Translations under genes and position numbers: made by a program | Notes under the pieces: model-generated | Told to the model about the DNA's origin: nothing | The model's input: only the letters and a program-made list of their open reading frames with translations | Database searches by the model: none | DNA from: an uncultured Bacilli bacterium | GTDB taxonomy: Bacteria > Bacillota_I > Bacilli_A > RF39 > UBA660 | Direction: 5' to 3' | DNA length: 64,000 nucleotides | Assembly: GCA_910584165.1 (NCBI GenBank) | Contig: CAJTZU010000002.1 | Coordinates: 203,138-267,137 of the forward strand | In this document: positions 33,407 to 41,401 of the stretch, in pieces | Layout of the letters: each line of letters opens with the position of its first letter | Numbering within the stretch: position 1 is the stretch's first letter

Positions 33407-34168
33407 ATGAGATTTTGTGTACTTGCAAGTGGTAGTAAAGGAAATTGTACTTATGTAGAAACTAAGGACCATAGAATTTTAATTGATATTGGAACAACTT
33501 GTTTAAATATTGAAAGAAAATTGAAGGAGAAGGATATTCATCCTTCTTCTATCGATATGGTGTTAGTAACGCATGCTCATACAGATCATATTTCTGGATT
33601 ACCTGTATTTTTAAAAAAATATAGTCCACAAGTTTATATTACGGAAAAGATAGAAAAAGAAGCCCATTTAAAACTATCAAATCCTTTTTACATTGATAAA
33701 GATTTGAAATTAGGAGATTTAAAGATAATAGTATTAAAAACTTCCCATGATGTAGATGATTCTAATGGCTATATTTTGGAAGAAGGAAATTCATCTTTCG
33801 TATATATTACAGATACAGGCTATGTAAATGAAAGATATCATAAGCTACTTTCTAATCGAAGCGCTTATGTATTTGAGAGCAATCATGATGTAGAAAAATT
33901 AATGAATAATCCGAATTATCCACATCAGACAAAAATTCGTATATTAAGTGATAGGGGGCATTTATCTAATGAGTCTTCTGCCTATTATTTGACAAAATTT
34001 ATTGGCTCTAAAACAAAAAAAATAGTATTAGCCCATTTAAGTGAACAGAATAATGACCCAGAACTTGCTTTATCTTGTTTGAAGAGAGAATTAGAAGAGC
34101 ATCAAAAGACATTTTCTAACATTGTAATAGCAAGCCAAAAAGAAGCAACGGAGTTGTTTGAGATATGA
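33407..34168 (+). CDS. walJ: WalJ/YycJ metallo-beta-lactamase-fold hydrolase
   Basis: 253 residues. MBL motif THAHTDHISG, MRFCVLASGSKGNCTYV opening and SDRGHLSNE ending are those of YycJ/WalJ, linked to wall homeostasis and DNA processing in the WalRK region. Start ATG 33407, after GAGGAAATAACT. Ends in an ATGA overlap with rlmH. walJ-rlmH order is conserved. Confidence 0.92.
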   Translation: MRFCVLASGSKGNCTYVETKDHRILIDIGTTCLNIERKLKEKDIHPSSIDMVLVTHAHTDHISGLPVFLKKYSPQVYITEKIEKEAHLKLSNPFYIDKDLKLGDLKIIVLKTSHDVDDSNGYILEEGNSSFVYITDTGYVNERYHKLLSNRSAYVFESNHDVEKLMNNPNYPHQTKIRILSDRGHLSNESSAYYLTKFIGSKTKKIVLAHLSEQNNDPELALSCLKRELEEHQKTFSNIVIASQKEATELFEI

Positions 34169-34620
34169 TAAAGATTATTTGTGTAGGAAAAATTAAAGAA
34201 AATTATTTAAAAGAAGCAATCAAAGAATATGAGAAAAGACTTTCAAAATATACAAAATTGCAAATAATAGAATGTCCAGATTATAGCAATTTAGAAATAT
34301 CTGTGATTTTAGAACGTGAGAAAGAAGAAATTTTAAAGTATGTACAAGAAAGAGATTATGTGATTACTTTAGATATAGAAGGCTGTGAATTAGATTCTCT
34401 TTCGTTAGCTAAGAAAATAGAGCAATCCTTTTTAAATTCTTCTACTATTACTTTTATTATAGGTGGCTCTTATGGACTCCATTTGGATGTTAAAAATAGA
34501 GCAAATTATTCGTTGTCTTTTTCAAAACTAACGTTTCCACATCAATTATTTAGAGTGATTTTATTAGAACAAGTTTATCGTTCATTTAAGATAATGAATC
34601 ATGAATCTTATCATAAATAG
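34165..34620 (+). CDS. rlmH: 23S rRNA (pseudouridine1915-N3)-methyltransferase
   Basis: 151 residues, SPOUT family. The knot motif is clear: TFIIGGSYGLH and SFSKLTFPHQLFRVILLEQVYRSFKI. Uses S-adenosylmethionine to methylate helix 69. Normal length and usual neighbour of walJ. Confidence 0.97.
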   Translation: MIKIICVGKIKENYLKEAIKEYEKRLSKYTKLQIIECPDYSNLEISVILEREKEEILKYVQERDYVITLDIEGCELDSLSLAKKIEQSFLNSSTITFIIGGSYGLHLDVKNRANYSLSFSKLTFPHQLFRVILLEQVYRSFKIMNHESYHK

Positions 34621-34629
34621 GAGGTAATT

Positions 34630-34959
34630 ATGGCAAAATTTTGTACAAATTGTGGTGGCAAATTAGAAGAACAATTTAATATTTGCCCTTATTGTGGAAT
34701 GCAGCAAGGAGTTTACCCATATATGCAATCTTATCAACAACCTACCTCTGTACAAGAAGAAAAAGTAGAGATTGGTTTTGTAATATTAGGATTTCTTATT
34801 CCAATAGCTGGTTTAATTTTATTTGCAGTTTGGTCTAAAGAAAAACCTAAGACGGCTAAAGCAACAGGAATAGCTGGAATACTAGGATTTATTTTTGGTA
34901 TTGTTATTTCCATTTTAACGTATAGCTTTTTATTTTCTTCTATAATTGGAGAAATTTAA
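34630..34959 (+). CDS. Zinc-ribbon membrane protein
   Basis: 109 residues. An N-terminal zinc ribbon with two Cys pairs (FCTNCGGK and CPYCG) is followed by a linker rich in Gln/Tyr and two membrane helices (VILGFLIPIAGLILFAVW; GIAGILGFIFGIVISILTY). Unknown role; a common small protein type in Firmicutes. GGAGG precedes the start. Confidence 0.8.
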   Translation: MAKFCTNCGGKLEEQFNICPYCGMQQGVYPYMQSYQQPTSVQEEKVEIGFVILGFLIPIAGLILFAVWSKEKPKTAKATGIAGILGFIFGIVISILTYSFLFSSIIGEI

Positions 34960-34985
34960 AAAATAATGTATAAAAAAGAAAATAT

Positions 34986-35004
34986 CTACTCAATATTAGA
35001 GTAG
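34986..35004 (+). promoter_or_regulatory. Small hairpin at the spoIIR ribosome site
   Basis: CTACTC (34986-34991) pairs with GAGTAG (34999-35004); the right arm runs into the GTAGGTG ribosome site. It could reduce translation of spoIIR, but six pairs are modest evidence. Confidence 0.3.
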
Positions 35005-35012
35005 GTGATAAA

Positions 35013-35522
35013 ATGAAAAAAGTTTTATTAATTGTAGGAATAATTAGTTTTTATTTTATAGTAGGAAAAGTGACAGCGGATACGAATTTAATTCCCGATG
35101 AAGCTATTCGAATCCGTGTGATTGCGAATAGCAATCAGTATGAAGATCAAAAATTAAAGTTAGAAATAAAAAAACAATTAGAGAATTATTATTTTGATTT
35201 ATTAAAGGATGTAAAAGGAGTAGAAAGTGCTTCTTTTCTTATTCAAAAGAGCATTCCAGATACAGAAAAAATTGTTTCGTCTGTTTTAAAAAATAATGAT
35301 TTTAACATTCATTATGGTATGAATCATTTTCCCGAAAAAGAATATAAGGGTGTGATTTATGAAGAAGGTGACTATCAATCCTTGGTAGTGACTTTAGGAA
35401 GTGGGTCTGGAAAAAATTGGTGGTGTGTATTATTTCCTCCACTTTGTTTGCTTGAAAATAATGATATGGAGGAAGTAGAATATCGTTCTTTTATAGCAGA
35501 TACTGTTGATAAATATTTTTAG
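35013..35522 (+). CDS. spoIIR: Stage II sporulation protein R
   Basis: 169 residues with an N-terminal signal/membrane helix. Family marks are strong: EAIRIRVIANSNQYEDQKLKLEIK and GKNWWCVLFPPLC. In Bacillus, SpoIIR is made in the forespore under sigma-F and triggers SpoIIGA to process pro-sigma-E in the mother cell. Its presence suggests the lineage forms spores or recently did. No sigma-F promoter was recognised. Confidence 0.93.
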   Translation: MKKVLLIVGIISFYFIVGKVTADTNLIPDEAIRIRVIANSNQYEDQKLKLEIKKQLENYYFDLLKDVKGVESASFLIQKSIPDTEKIVSSVLKNNDFNIHYGMNHFPEKEYKGVIYEEGDYQSLVVTLGSGSGKNWWCVLFPPLCLLENNDMEEVEYRSFIADTVDKYF

Positions 35523-35565
35523 TATAAAGTTCTCCTATTAATAGTAAACTATTATAGGTGATTGT

Positions 35566-36084
35566 ATGGAATTTGTTTCCATTATCTTGTTAGCATTCTC
35601 ATTAAGTATGGATGCTTTTTCTTTAGCGCTTGCTTATGGAACATTAGGATTATCTAATATCTTTTCTTTTAAAATTTCTAGTTCAGTAGGTGTATTTCAT
35701 TTCTTCATGCCTTTACTTGGGATGAGTGTCAAATATTATTTAATGGAATATTCTTCTATGTCCTTCGATTTTATTACCTCCATTATATATTTTTACTTAG
35801 GAATAAATTTCTTACTAGAATCAAGAGAGAAAAGAAAAGTGTCAAAAATGTGTTCTATGAAAGATATTTTTCTTTTTAGTTTAGCTGTTAGTTTGGATAG
35901 TTTTTCGGTCGGTTTAGCACAATTAAATTTGACAATAATTTCTCCTATTACTTTTGCTATTTTTAGTTTCTTTTTTACGTTAATAGGATTGAAATTGGGA
36001 AAAAAATTAAATTCTATGTTTGGAAAAACAGCGGTTATAATAGGAGGAATATTTTTTCTAATATTAGGTTTTTTTCATTTATAA
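35566..36084 (+). CDS. ytaF: YtaF/MntP-like membrane protein
   Basis: 172 residues with six membrane helices. FSLSMDAFSLALAYGT and its internal repeat FSLAVSLDSFSVGLAQL are typical of the MntP/YtaF family. Its position after spoIIR favours the sporulation membrane protein YtaF over manganese exporter MntP, but both are possible. Confidence 0.8.
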   Translation: MEFVSIILLAFSLSMDAFSLALAYGTLGLSNIFSFKISSSVGVFHFFMPLLGMSVKYYLMEYSSMSFDFITSIIYFYLGINFLLESREKRKVSKMCSMKDIFLFSLAVSLDSFSVGLAQLNLTIISPITFAIFSFFFTLIGLKLGKKLNSMFGKTAVIIGGIFFLILGFFHL

Positions 36085-36117
36085 ATACTGTCAAATACTT
36101 GACAGTATTTTTTTGAT
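36083..36117 (+). terminator. Terminator after ytaF
   Basis: AAATACTGTCAA and TTGACAGTATTT form a perfect 12-bp stem with loop ATAC, followed by T4 and more. It includes the ytaF stop codon. Confidence 0.92.
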
Positions 36118-36121
36118 TTTC

Positions 36122-36150
36122 TTGCAATCATAGATATTTAATACTATACT
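36122..36150 (+). promoter_or_regulatory. Promoter of fba
   Basis: TTGCAA (36122-36127), 17-bp spacer, TATACT (36145-36150), about 17 bases before the start codon, right after the ytaF terminator. Confidence 0.75.
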
Positions 36151-36166
36151 ATAAATAGGTGATGAT

Positions 36167-37027
36167 ATGTTAGAGAATATGGGAAGAATGTTAAACTCTG
36201 CTAAAGAGGGAAAGTTTGCAATCGCACAATTTAACATTAATAACTTAGAGTGGACAAGGTTTGTTTTAGAAGAATGTGAGAAGAATGAAAGCCCAGTTAT
36301 TTTAGGAGTAAGTGAAGGAGCTGCTAAATATATGGGGGGATATCAAACGGTAGTAGATATGGTTAAAAATTTAATGGAATATCTTTCTATTACTGTACCA
36401 GTTGCTATTCATTTAGATCACGCTAGTAGTTATGAATCTTGTAAGGAAGCAATAGATGCTGGTTTTACTTCTGTTATGATTGATGCATCTAAAGAAAACT
36501 TAGAGACAAATATTGAGATTTCTAAAAAAGTAGTAGAATATGCTCATGCTAGAAATGTTACTGTTGAAGGAGAAGTTGGACATGTAGGCGGACAAGAAGA
36601 TGGGGTAGTAGGAGGTATTTTGTATGCAGAAGTAGAAGATTGTATTCGTTACTGTAGAGAAACTGGTTTAGACTTTTTGGCTCCTGCTTTAGGAAGTGTT
36701 CATGGACCTTATCATGGAGATCCAGTTCTAGCCTTTGATAGAATGGAAGACATTAAAGAAAAGACAAATCTTCCTTTGGTGCTTCATGGTGGAAGTGGAA
36801 TTTATGATGAGCAAATTCGCAAAGCAATCTCTTGTGGTATTTGTAAGTTAAATATTAATACAGAATTACAACAAGCTTGGACAAAAGGAGTAAGAGAAAA
36901 ATTATCTAATGATAGTGAAGTATATGATCCAAGAAAAGTGATTAAGGCTGGAGAATTGCTTATGAAAGAAGCAATTAAACAAAAATTAGAATTATTAGGT
37001 TCGATTGGAATGGCTTTTAAAATATAA
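36167..37027 (+). CDS. fba: Class II fructose-bisphosphate aldolase
   Basis: 286 residues. Zinc-dependent cleavage of fructose-1,6-bisphosphate in glycolysis. Family marks: IHLDHASSYESC, VEGEVGHVGGQEDG, VHGPYHGDP and LHGGSGI with the zinc His residues. GGTGATGAT precedes the ATG. Own promoter. Confidence 0.96.
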   Translation: MLENMGRMLNSAKEGKFAIAQFNINNLEWTRFVLEECEKNESPVILGVSEGAAKYMGGYQTVVDMVKNLMEYLSITVPVAIHLDHASSYESCKEAIDAGFTSVMIDASKENLETNIEISKKVVEYAHARNVTVEGEVGHVGGQEDGVVGGILYAEVEDCIRYCRETGLDFLAPALGSVHGPYHGDPVLAFDRMEDIKEKTNLPLVLHGGSGIYDEQIRKAISCGICKLNINTELQQAWTKGVREKLSNDSEVYDPRKVIKAGELLMKEAIKQKLELLGSIGMAFKI

Positions 37028-37075
37028 AGAACACATCTAGGTATTTATCATATAGTATAGTAAATGGAGGGAAAT

Positions 37076-38329
37076 ATGAAAAGAATACGAATAGAGGGAG
37101 AACATAAGTTACAAGGTACTATTCGCATTAGTGGTGCTAAAAATAGTGCTGTAGCTTTAGTGCCCGCTTCTCTTTTATCTGATGAAATAGTAAAAATAGA
37201 TAATATTCCAAATATTTCAGATATTGATGCTTTAAATGAAATTTTAATTTATTTAGGAGCAAAAGTAACACGAAATGGAGAGATTATGGAGATAGATTCT
37301 TCAAGTATTGTCAATAAGGAAATACCAGAAGAAATTTCTAAAAAACTGCGAGCATCGTATTATTTTATGTCTTCTTTGCTTGGAAAATATAAGCATGTAG
37401 AAATGTATTTTCCAGGAGGATGTGCAATAGGTGCTAGACCAATTGACCAGACATTAAAAGGATATCGTGCATTGGGTGCTACTGTAATTGAAGAAGGTAA
37501 CCGTTTTACTATTGATGCTGATGAATTAAAAGGTGCAGAAGTTTATTTAGATATGCCTAGTGTAGGCGCTACTATTAATACTATTTTAGTGGCGGTAAAG
37601 GCAAAAGGAGAAACGATTATAGAAAATGCTGCTAAGGAACCAGAGATTGTAAATGTAGCCACTTTCCTAAATAATATGGGCGCAAAAATTACTGGTGCAG
37701 GAACGAGTACTATTCGCATTACTGGAGTGGACTATTTAGGTAGTTGTTTTACAGAAGTAATACCAGATCGTATTGAAGCTGGTACTTATATGATAGCGGG
37801 AGCTTTAGTAGGAGAAAATCTAAGGATTGAGAATATTATTCCTGAGCATGTGGACTCTCTTATTAATAAATTAAAGGAAATGGGCGTTTCCATAAAAGAA
37901 GAAAGGGATGCTGTTACTATTAGTGCAGCAGAAAAGATGAAAGGAGTAAGCATAAAGACGTTAGGATATCCAGGGTTTCCTACGGATTTGCAACAACCAC
38001 TTACTACTTTATTAACACAGTGTACAGGAAATTCTGTACTAGAAGAAACAATTTATGAAAATAGATTTCAAAATGTACCACATTTAGTTAATATGGGAGC
38101 TTCTATTGATATTGATGGGAAGAAAATTCATATTCATGGACCACGTGAATTAATTGGTTGTGAAGTTGTAGCAACAGATTTAAGGGCAGGAGCTTGTCTT
38201 GTTTTGGCGGGATTAAAAGCAAAAGGAGAAACAAGAATAGATAATGTAGAGCATGTTCTTAGAGGTTATGAAAATATTATAGAAAAACTAACAAATGTAG
38301 GTGCTAAAATTACATTAGAAGAAATATAA
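37076..38329 (+). CDS. murA: UDP-N-acetylglucosamine 1-carboxyvinyltransferase
   Basis: 417 residues. First committed step of peptidoglycan synthesis. The active-site loop reads PGGCAIGARPID with Cys present, so fosfomycin can react with it. ISGAKNSAVALVPA and DRIEAGTY are family motifs. Start ATG 37076 with GGAGGG upstream; ATG 37064 is too close to be used. Next to fba, as murAB/fba often are in Bacilli. Confidence 0.96.
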   Translation: MKRIRIEGEHKLQGTIRISGAKNSAVALVPASLLSDEIVKIDNIPNISDIDALNEILIYLGAKVTRNGEIMEIDSSSIVNKEIPEEISKKLRASYYFMSSLLGKYKHVEMYFPGGCAIGARPIDQTLKGYRALGATVIEEGNRFTIDADELKGAEVYLDMPSVGATINTILVAVKAKGETIIENAAKEPEIVNVATFLNNMGAKITGAGTSTIRITGVDYLGSCFTEVIPDRIEAGTYMIAGALVGENLRIENIIPEHVDSLINKLKEMGVSIKEERDAVTISAAEKMKGVSIKTLGYPGFPTDLQQPLTTLLTQCTGNSVLEETIYENRFQNVPHLVNMGASIDIDGKKIHIHGPRELIGCEVVATDLRAGACLVLAGLKAKGETRIDNVEHVLRGYENIIEKLTNVGAKITLEEI

Positions 38330-38330
38330 T

Positions 38331-38357
38331 AAAAGTAGTTAATAACTACTTTTTTTG
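38331..38357 (+). terminator. Terminator after murA
   Basis: AAAAGTAGT (38331-38339), loop TAATA, ACTACTTTT (38345-38353) then further T. Confidence 0.88.
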
Positions 38358-38367
38358 GTGATAAAAT

Positions 38368-38805
38368 ATGAAAAAAATTTTATTTTTAATTCTTTTGTGT
38401 ATCTGTATATTTTTTCTTTACCGTTTCACTTTAAAAAAAGAAAATATTTTCTTTTCCATTGGAAATGAAAGAGGGGATTTTTCTTACAATAAAGAAAATC
38501 TAAAAATAACAGAAATTAAAATGAGTATCTATCAAAATGAAGAGATAAAAAAAACTCCTATTCAACAAATTTTAGTAAAATCCTCTCAAATTCAAATAGA
38601 TGGAAATGCTTTTTTTTCATTATCATCTTATCAAGGAATATTGGAACAATTAGAGGATTTAGAAGAATTATTTAAAATTTTAAGAAAATATTGTAAAGAG
38701 AAAATAGAATTTATTCTTTTAAAAGGTACTGGCGATAAAGTATCCTATACCAATAAAAAAATATCTATACTCTGTAAAAAATATGATATAATAATATTGA
38801 GGTGA
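38368..38805 (+). CDS. Hypothetical membrane-anchored protein (145 aa)
   Basis: N-terminal signal anchor (ILFLILLCICIFFLYRF) followed by a charged extracellular domain with alternating strands and helices. No family recognised. The start follows GGTGATAAAAT. Ends 4 bases before the Bax-inhibitor-like gene. Confidence 0.7.
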   Translation: MKKILFLILLCICIFFLYRFTLKKENIFFSIGNERGDFSYNKENLKITEIKMSIYQNEEIKKTPIQQILVKSSQIQIDGNAFFSLSSYQGILEQLEDLEELFKILRKYCKEKIEFILLKGTGDKVSYTNKKISILCKKYDIIILR

Positions 38806-38809
38806 GTTT

Positions 38810-39451
38810 ATGGATAAAGTCTTTTCAAAAGTATTTATGTGGCTATTTATAGGATTAGCTCTTACATTTGGAATAGCATATACAGTTTCTAATAATGAAA
38901 CAATGGTTTATAATTTGTTTTCAGATGGTAAATACTTATTTGTATGGATTGCTGAATTAGTGGTAGTATTTGTATTAAGTTTTAGAATTAGAAAAATGAG
39001 TTCAATGACTTCTACTATATTATTTTTACTTTATTCAGGATTAACAGGGTTAACATTATCTTCTATTTTTATTGTCTATACAATAACTTCTATTGTTTGG
39101 GTATTTGCAGTAGCAGCTGGTTTATTTTTAATTTTTGGTCTTATTGGTTATTTTACAAAATTAGATCTTACTAAGATTAGTACCTTTTTACTTATGGGAC
39201 TTATAGGAATTTTACTAGTATGTTTAGTAAATATGTTTATAGGAAGTGAAACTATTGATATAGCACTTGCTGTTATTAGTATTATTGTTTTCTTAGGATT
39301 TATTGCTTATGATATTCAAATTATTAAAAGAAATTTATATGGTATTGAAAATGAAAATAGTATGGCAATTTATGGAGCTTTTCAATTATATTTAGATTTT
39401 ATTAATATTTTCTTAGATCTTTTAAGATTATTTGGAAAAAGTAGAGACTAG
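38810..39451 (+). CDS. Bax inhibitor-1/YccA-family membrane protein
   Basis: 213 residues, seven membrane helices. FGKSRD end, 'LYSGLTGLTLSSIF' and 'AYDIQIIKRNLYGIE...YGAFQLYLDFINIFLDLLRLFG' patterns are those of BI-1/YetJ-like proteins, pH-sensitive calcium leak channels where studied. Followed by a terminator. Confidence 0.9.
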   Translation: MDKVFSKVFMWLFIGLALTFGIAYTVSNNETMVYNLFSDGKYLFVWIAELVVVFVLSFRIRKMSSMTSTILFLLYSGLTGLTLSSIFIVYTITSIVWVFAVAAGLFLIFGLIGYFTKLDLTKISTFLLMGLIGILLVCLVNMFIGSETIDIALAVISIIVFLGFIAYDIQIIKRNLYGIENENSMAIYGAFQLYLDFINIFLDLLRLFGKSRD

Positions 39452-39471
39452 ATTTTATCTAGTCTTTTTAT
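39445..39471 (+). terminator. Terminator after the BI-1 family gene
   Basis: AGACTAGA and TCTAGTCT form a perfect 8-bp stem around TTTTA, followed by TTTT. The stop codon is inside the left arm. Confidence 0.85.
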
Positions 39472-39514
39472 CAAAATATTGAATAATTAATTTCTTGTAA
39501 AAATAAATACCTAG

Positions 39515-39543
39515 TTGCATTTGTTTTTAATATCTGTTACAAT
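39515..39543 (+). promoter_or_regulatory. Promoter of rpmE
   Basis: TTGCAT (39515-39520), spacer of 17, TACAAT (39538-39543). The start point should be near 39550, giving a leader of about 50 bases. Confidence 0.75.
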
Positions 39544-39549
39544 ATGGGA

Positions 39550-39602
39550 GTATTAAATTTACTATGACTGAAATTTAGTCATGGCGGAAGGAGCGTAGAA
39601 AC
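39550..39602 (+). promoter_or_regulatory. L31 leader
   Basis: The leader holds ATGACT-GAAATTT-AGTCAT (39563-39581), a 6-bp hairpin, directly followed by GGCGGAAGGAG. Firmicute rpmE leaders carry a small hairpin at this place that is thought to bind L31 for feedback. Assignment by position and shape. Confidence 0.55.
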
Positions 39603-39818
39603 ATGAAAAAAGATATTCATCCAAAATACGTTGAAACAAAAGTAACTTGTTCTTGTGGAAATTCTTTTACAGTTATGTCTAATAAAGAAGAGTTACATAT
39701 AGAAGTATGCGACAAATGTCATCCTTTCTTTAACGGAAGTAAAGAAGGAATGGGAGCATCACGTGCTGGTCGTGTAGAAAAGTTCAATCGTAAATATGGT
39801 TTAACAAGTGAAAAGTAG
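39603..39818 (+). CDS. rpmE: 50S ribosomal protein L31 (zinc-binding form)
   Basis: 71 residues. Zinc ligands CSCG and CDKCHPF make it the C+ form, as opposed to the zinc-free RpmE2. The end GASRAGRVEKFNRKYG is normal. Confidence 0.97.
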   Translation: MKKDIHPKYVETKVTCSCGNSFTVMSNKEELHIEVCDKCHPFFNGSKEGMGASRAGRVEKFNRKYGLTSEK

Positions 39819-39842
39819 AAAGTACTGAAAAGTACTTTTTTT
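39819..39842 (+). terminator. Terminator after rpmE
   Basis: AAAGTACT and AGTACTTT, 8-bp stem with GAAA tetraloop and a T-run. Confidence 0.9.
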
Positions 39843-39886
39843 GTTATATTTCAGTGATTTTGTAACATATTAAAAATGGTGATAGC

Positions 39887-40603
39887 ATGGAATTTACAAA
39901 TTTTTATGCAGTATTATTTCGTTCCCTTATCTCTTTAGCTACTTTATTTATTGTTACAAAAATAATTGGTAAGAAACAAGTTTCAGAACTTAGTATTTTT
40001 GATTATGTTATTGGAATTTCTATTGGAAACTTTGCAGCAGAAATGACTATTAACATGGATTCTCCAGAAGTAGACGGTATTATTGCTGTATTAATTTTTG
40101 GGGCAATCGCATATATTGTTTCTTATTTAACTCTTCATAGTATTTCGCTTAGAAGATTTTTTATTGGTACACCTACTATGATTATTCAGGATGGTAAACT
40201 GCTTAGAAATAATATGAAGAAAGCTAGATTAGATATGAATGATTTATTAGAAGAGGCTAGAATTAAAGGTTATTTTGATTTATCACAAATTCAATTTGGA
40301 ATTTTAGAAGCCAATGGAGAAATGAGTTTTATGCCTTTTGCAGATTATCAACCTTTAACACCTAAAGTGATGAATCAAAAGGTTTCTAAAAATTATTTGA
40401 CGGGAAATGTAATTATAGATGGTATTATTATGAAAAATAATCTTGAGAAATTAGGAAAGAATAAAGAATGGTTAGAAAAACAACTCCACGATAAGGGTTT
40501 TCAAAATCGTAAACAAATACTTTTAGCGACTCTTGACCAAACAGGAAAATTAATTGTTTACCAGGATAATCAAGATGTGGTTCCTTTAGATATTTTAGAA
40601 TAG
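39887..40603 (+). CDS. DUF421 (YetF/YcaP-like) membrane protein
   Basis: 238 residues. Three membrane helices at the N-terminus, then a cytoplasmic domain. VSELSIFDYVIGISIGNFAAEM and the 'GTPTMIIQDGKLLRNNMKKARLDMNDLLEEAR' region mark DUF421. Several members are found with sporulation or stress genes; role not settled. GGTGATAGC precedes the ATG. Confidence 0.9.
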   Translation: MEFTNFYAVLFRSLISLATLFIVTKIIGKKQVSELSIFDYVIGISIGNFAAEMTINMDSPEVDGIIAVLIFGAIAYIVSYLTLHSISLRRFFIGTPTMIIQDGKLLRNNMKKARLDMNDLLEEARIKGYFDLSQIQFGILEANGEMSFMPFADYQPLTPKVMNQKVSKNYLTGNVIIDGIIMKNNLEKLGKNKEWLEKQLHDKGFQNRKQILLATLDQTGKLIVYQDNQDVVPLDILE

Positions 40604-40629
40604 ACAAAAAATATAAATTTTGCTATAAT
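40601..40629 (+). promoter_or_regulatory. Promoter before the 40649 gene
   Basis: TAGACA (40601-40606), 17-bp spacer, TATAAT (40624-40629). The -35 overlaps the stop codon of the DUF421 gene. Confidence 0.7.
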
Positions 40630-40648
40630 TTTTTTAGAGAGTGATAAT

Positions 40649-41305
40649 ATGAATGAACCTATTACGTTACTTCTTACTATAGCAACAATAGTGATACCTG
40701 TATTTGCTACCATCTATACAGGATATATTCGAATTCACAATGAAAATAGGGAAGAACATAAACCATACTTATCTTTAGGACAGATTGAAACATTAAAAAA
40801 TCTAGACCGATATTCTTACTTTTTTATTGTGTTTGGAAAACATTACCAAAAGAAAAGTAAAAAGACCGTTGTTTTAAAAAGTAGAACAGAACCTAATATT
40901 TTGATATCTTTAACACTTAAAAACATTGGTTATGGGGTTGCGAGTAATGTAAAATTCTATGATTTATGTACGTCTAAAAATATTTTGGGTGTTCAAGAAA
41001 GGTCAGAGGAATTAAATCAAAAAAGGTTTACTACTTTTGATATATCTAAAGATACTAAAAAGAGAGTTCAAATGTGTATTTTGCCGTCTGTAGAAAAAGA
41101 TGTAATTCAGACAGAAGAGCATCGTATTTTGTGTGTATATCAAGATTTAAACGAAAATATTTATGATTTTATTATCGGCATTGATGTTAAAAGTGAAGGT
41201 ACTTATGATTTCTTTGCTTATCAAAGAAGCAGTCACAGTTATAAAGAATTAGTATCTGCTCATAAAAAAGAATATAAAACTATTATGAAAAAATATAAAG
41301 GATAA
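40649..41305 (+). CDS. Hypothetical membrane-anchored protein (218 aa)
   Basis: One N-terminal membrane helix (LLLTIATIVIPVFATIYTGYI), then a charged mostly beta cytoplasmic or external domain with 'ISLTLKNIGYGVASNVKFYD', which reads like an Ig-like or CARDB-type strand pattern. No family recognised. Own promoter and terminator, so a single-gene unit. Confidence 0.7.
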   Translation: MNEPITLLLTIATIVIPVFATIYTGYIRIHNENREEHKPYLSLGQIETLKNLDRYSYFFIVFGKHYQKKSKKTVVLKSRTEPNILISLTLKNIGYGVASNVKFYDLCTSKNILGVQERSEELNQKRFTTFDISKDTKKRVQMCILPSVEKDVIQTEEHRILCVYQDLNENIYDFIIGIDVKSEGTYDFFAYQRSSHSYKELVSAHKKEYKTIMKKYKG

Positions 41306-41329
41306 TCATTTTACGATGATTATTTTTTT
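41302..41329 (+). terminator. Terminator before typA
   Basis: ATAATCAT and ATGATTAT pair perfectly around TTTACG, followed by T6. Confidence 0.88.
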
Positions 41330-41342
41330 GTGAAAATAAAAC

Positions 41343-41371
41343 TTTACATTGGAAAACATTAGTGATATAAT
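41343..41371 (+). promoter_or_regulatory. Promoter of typA
   Basis: TTTACA (41343-41348), 17-bp spacer, TATAAT (41366-41371); start codon about 30 bases on. Confidence 0.8.
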
Positions 41372-41401
41372 CCATAAAGTGTGAAAAAAGGAGTTTTTAT
41401 T

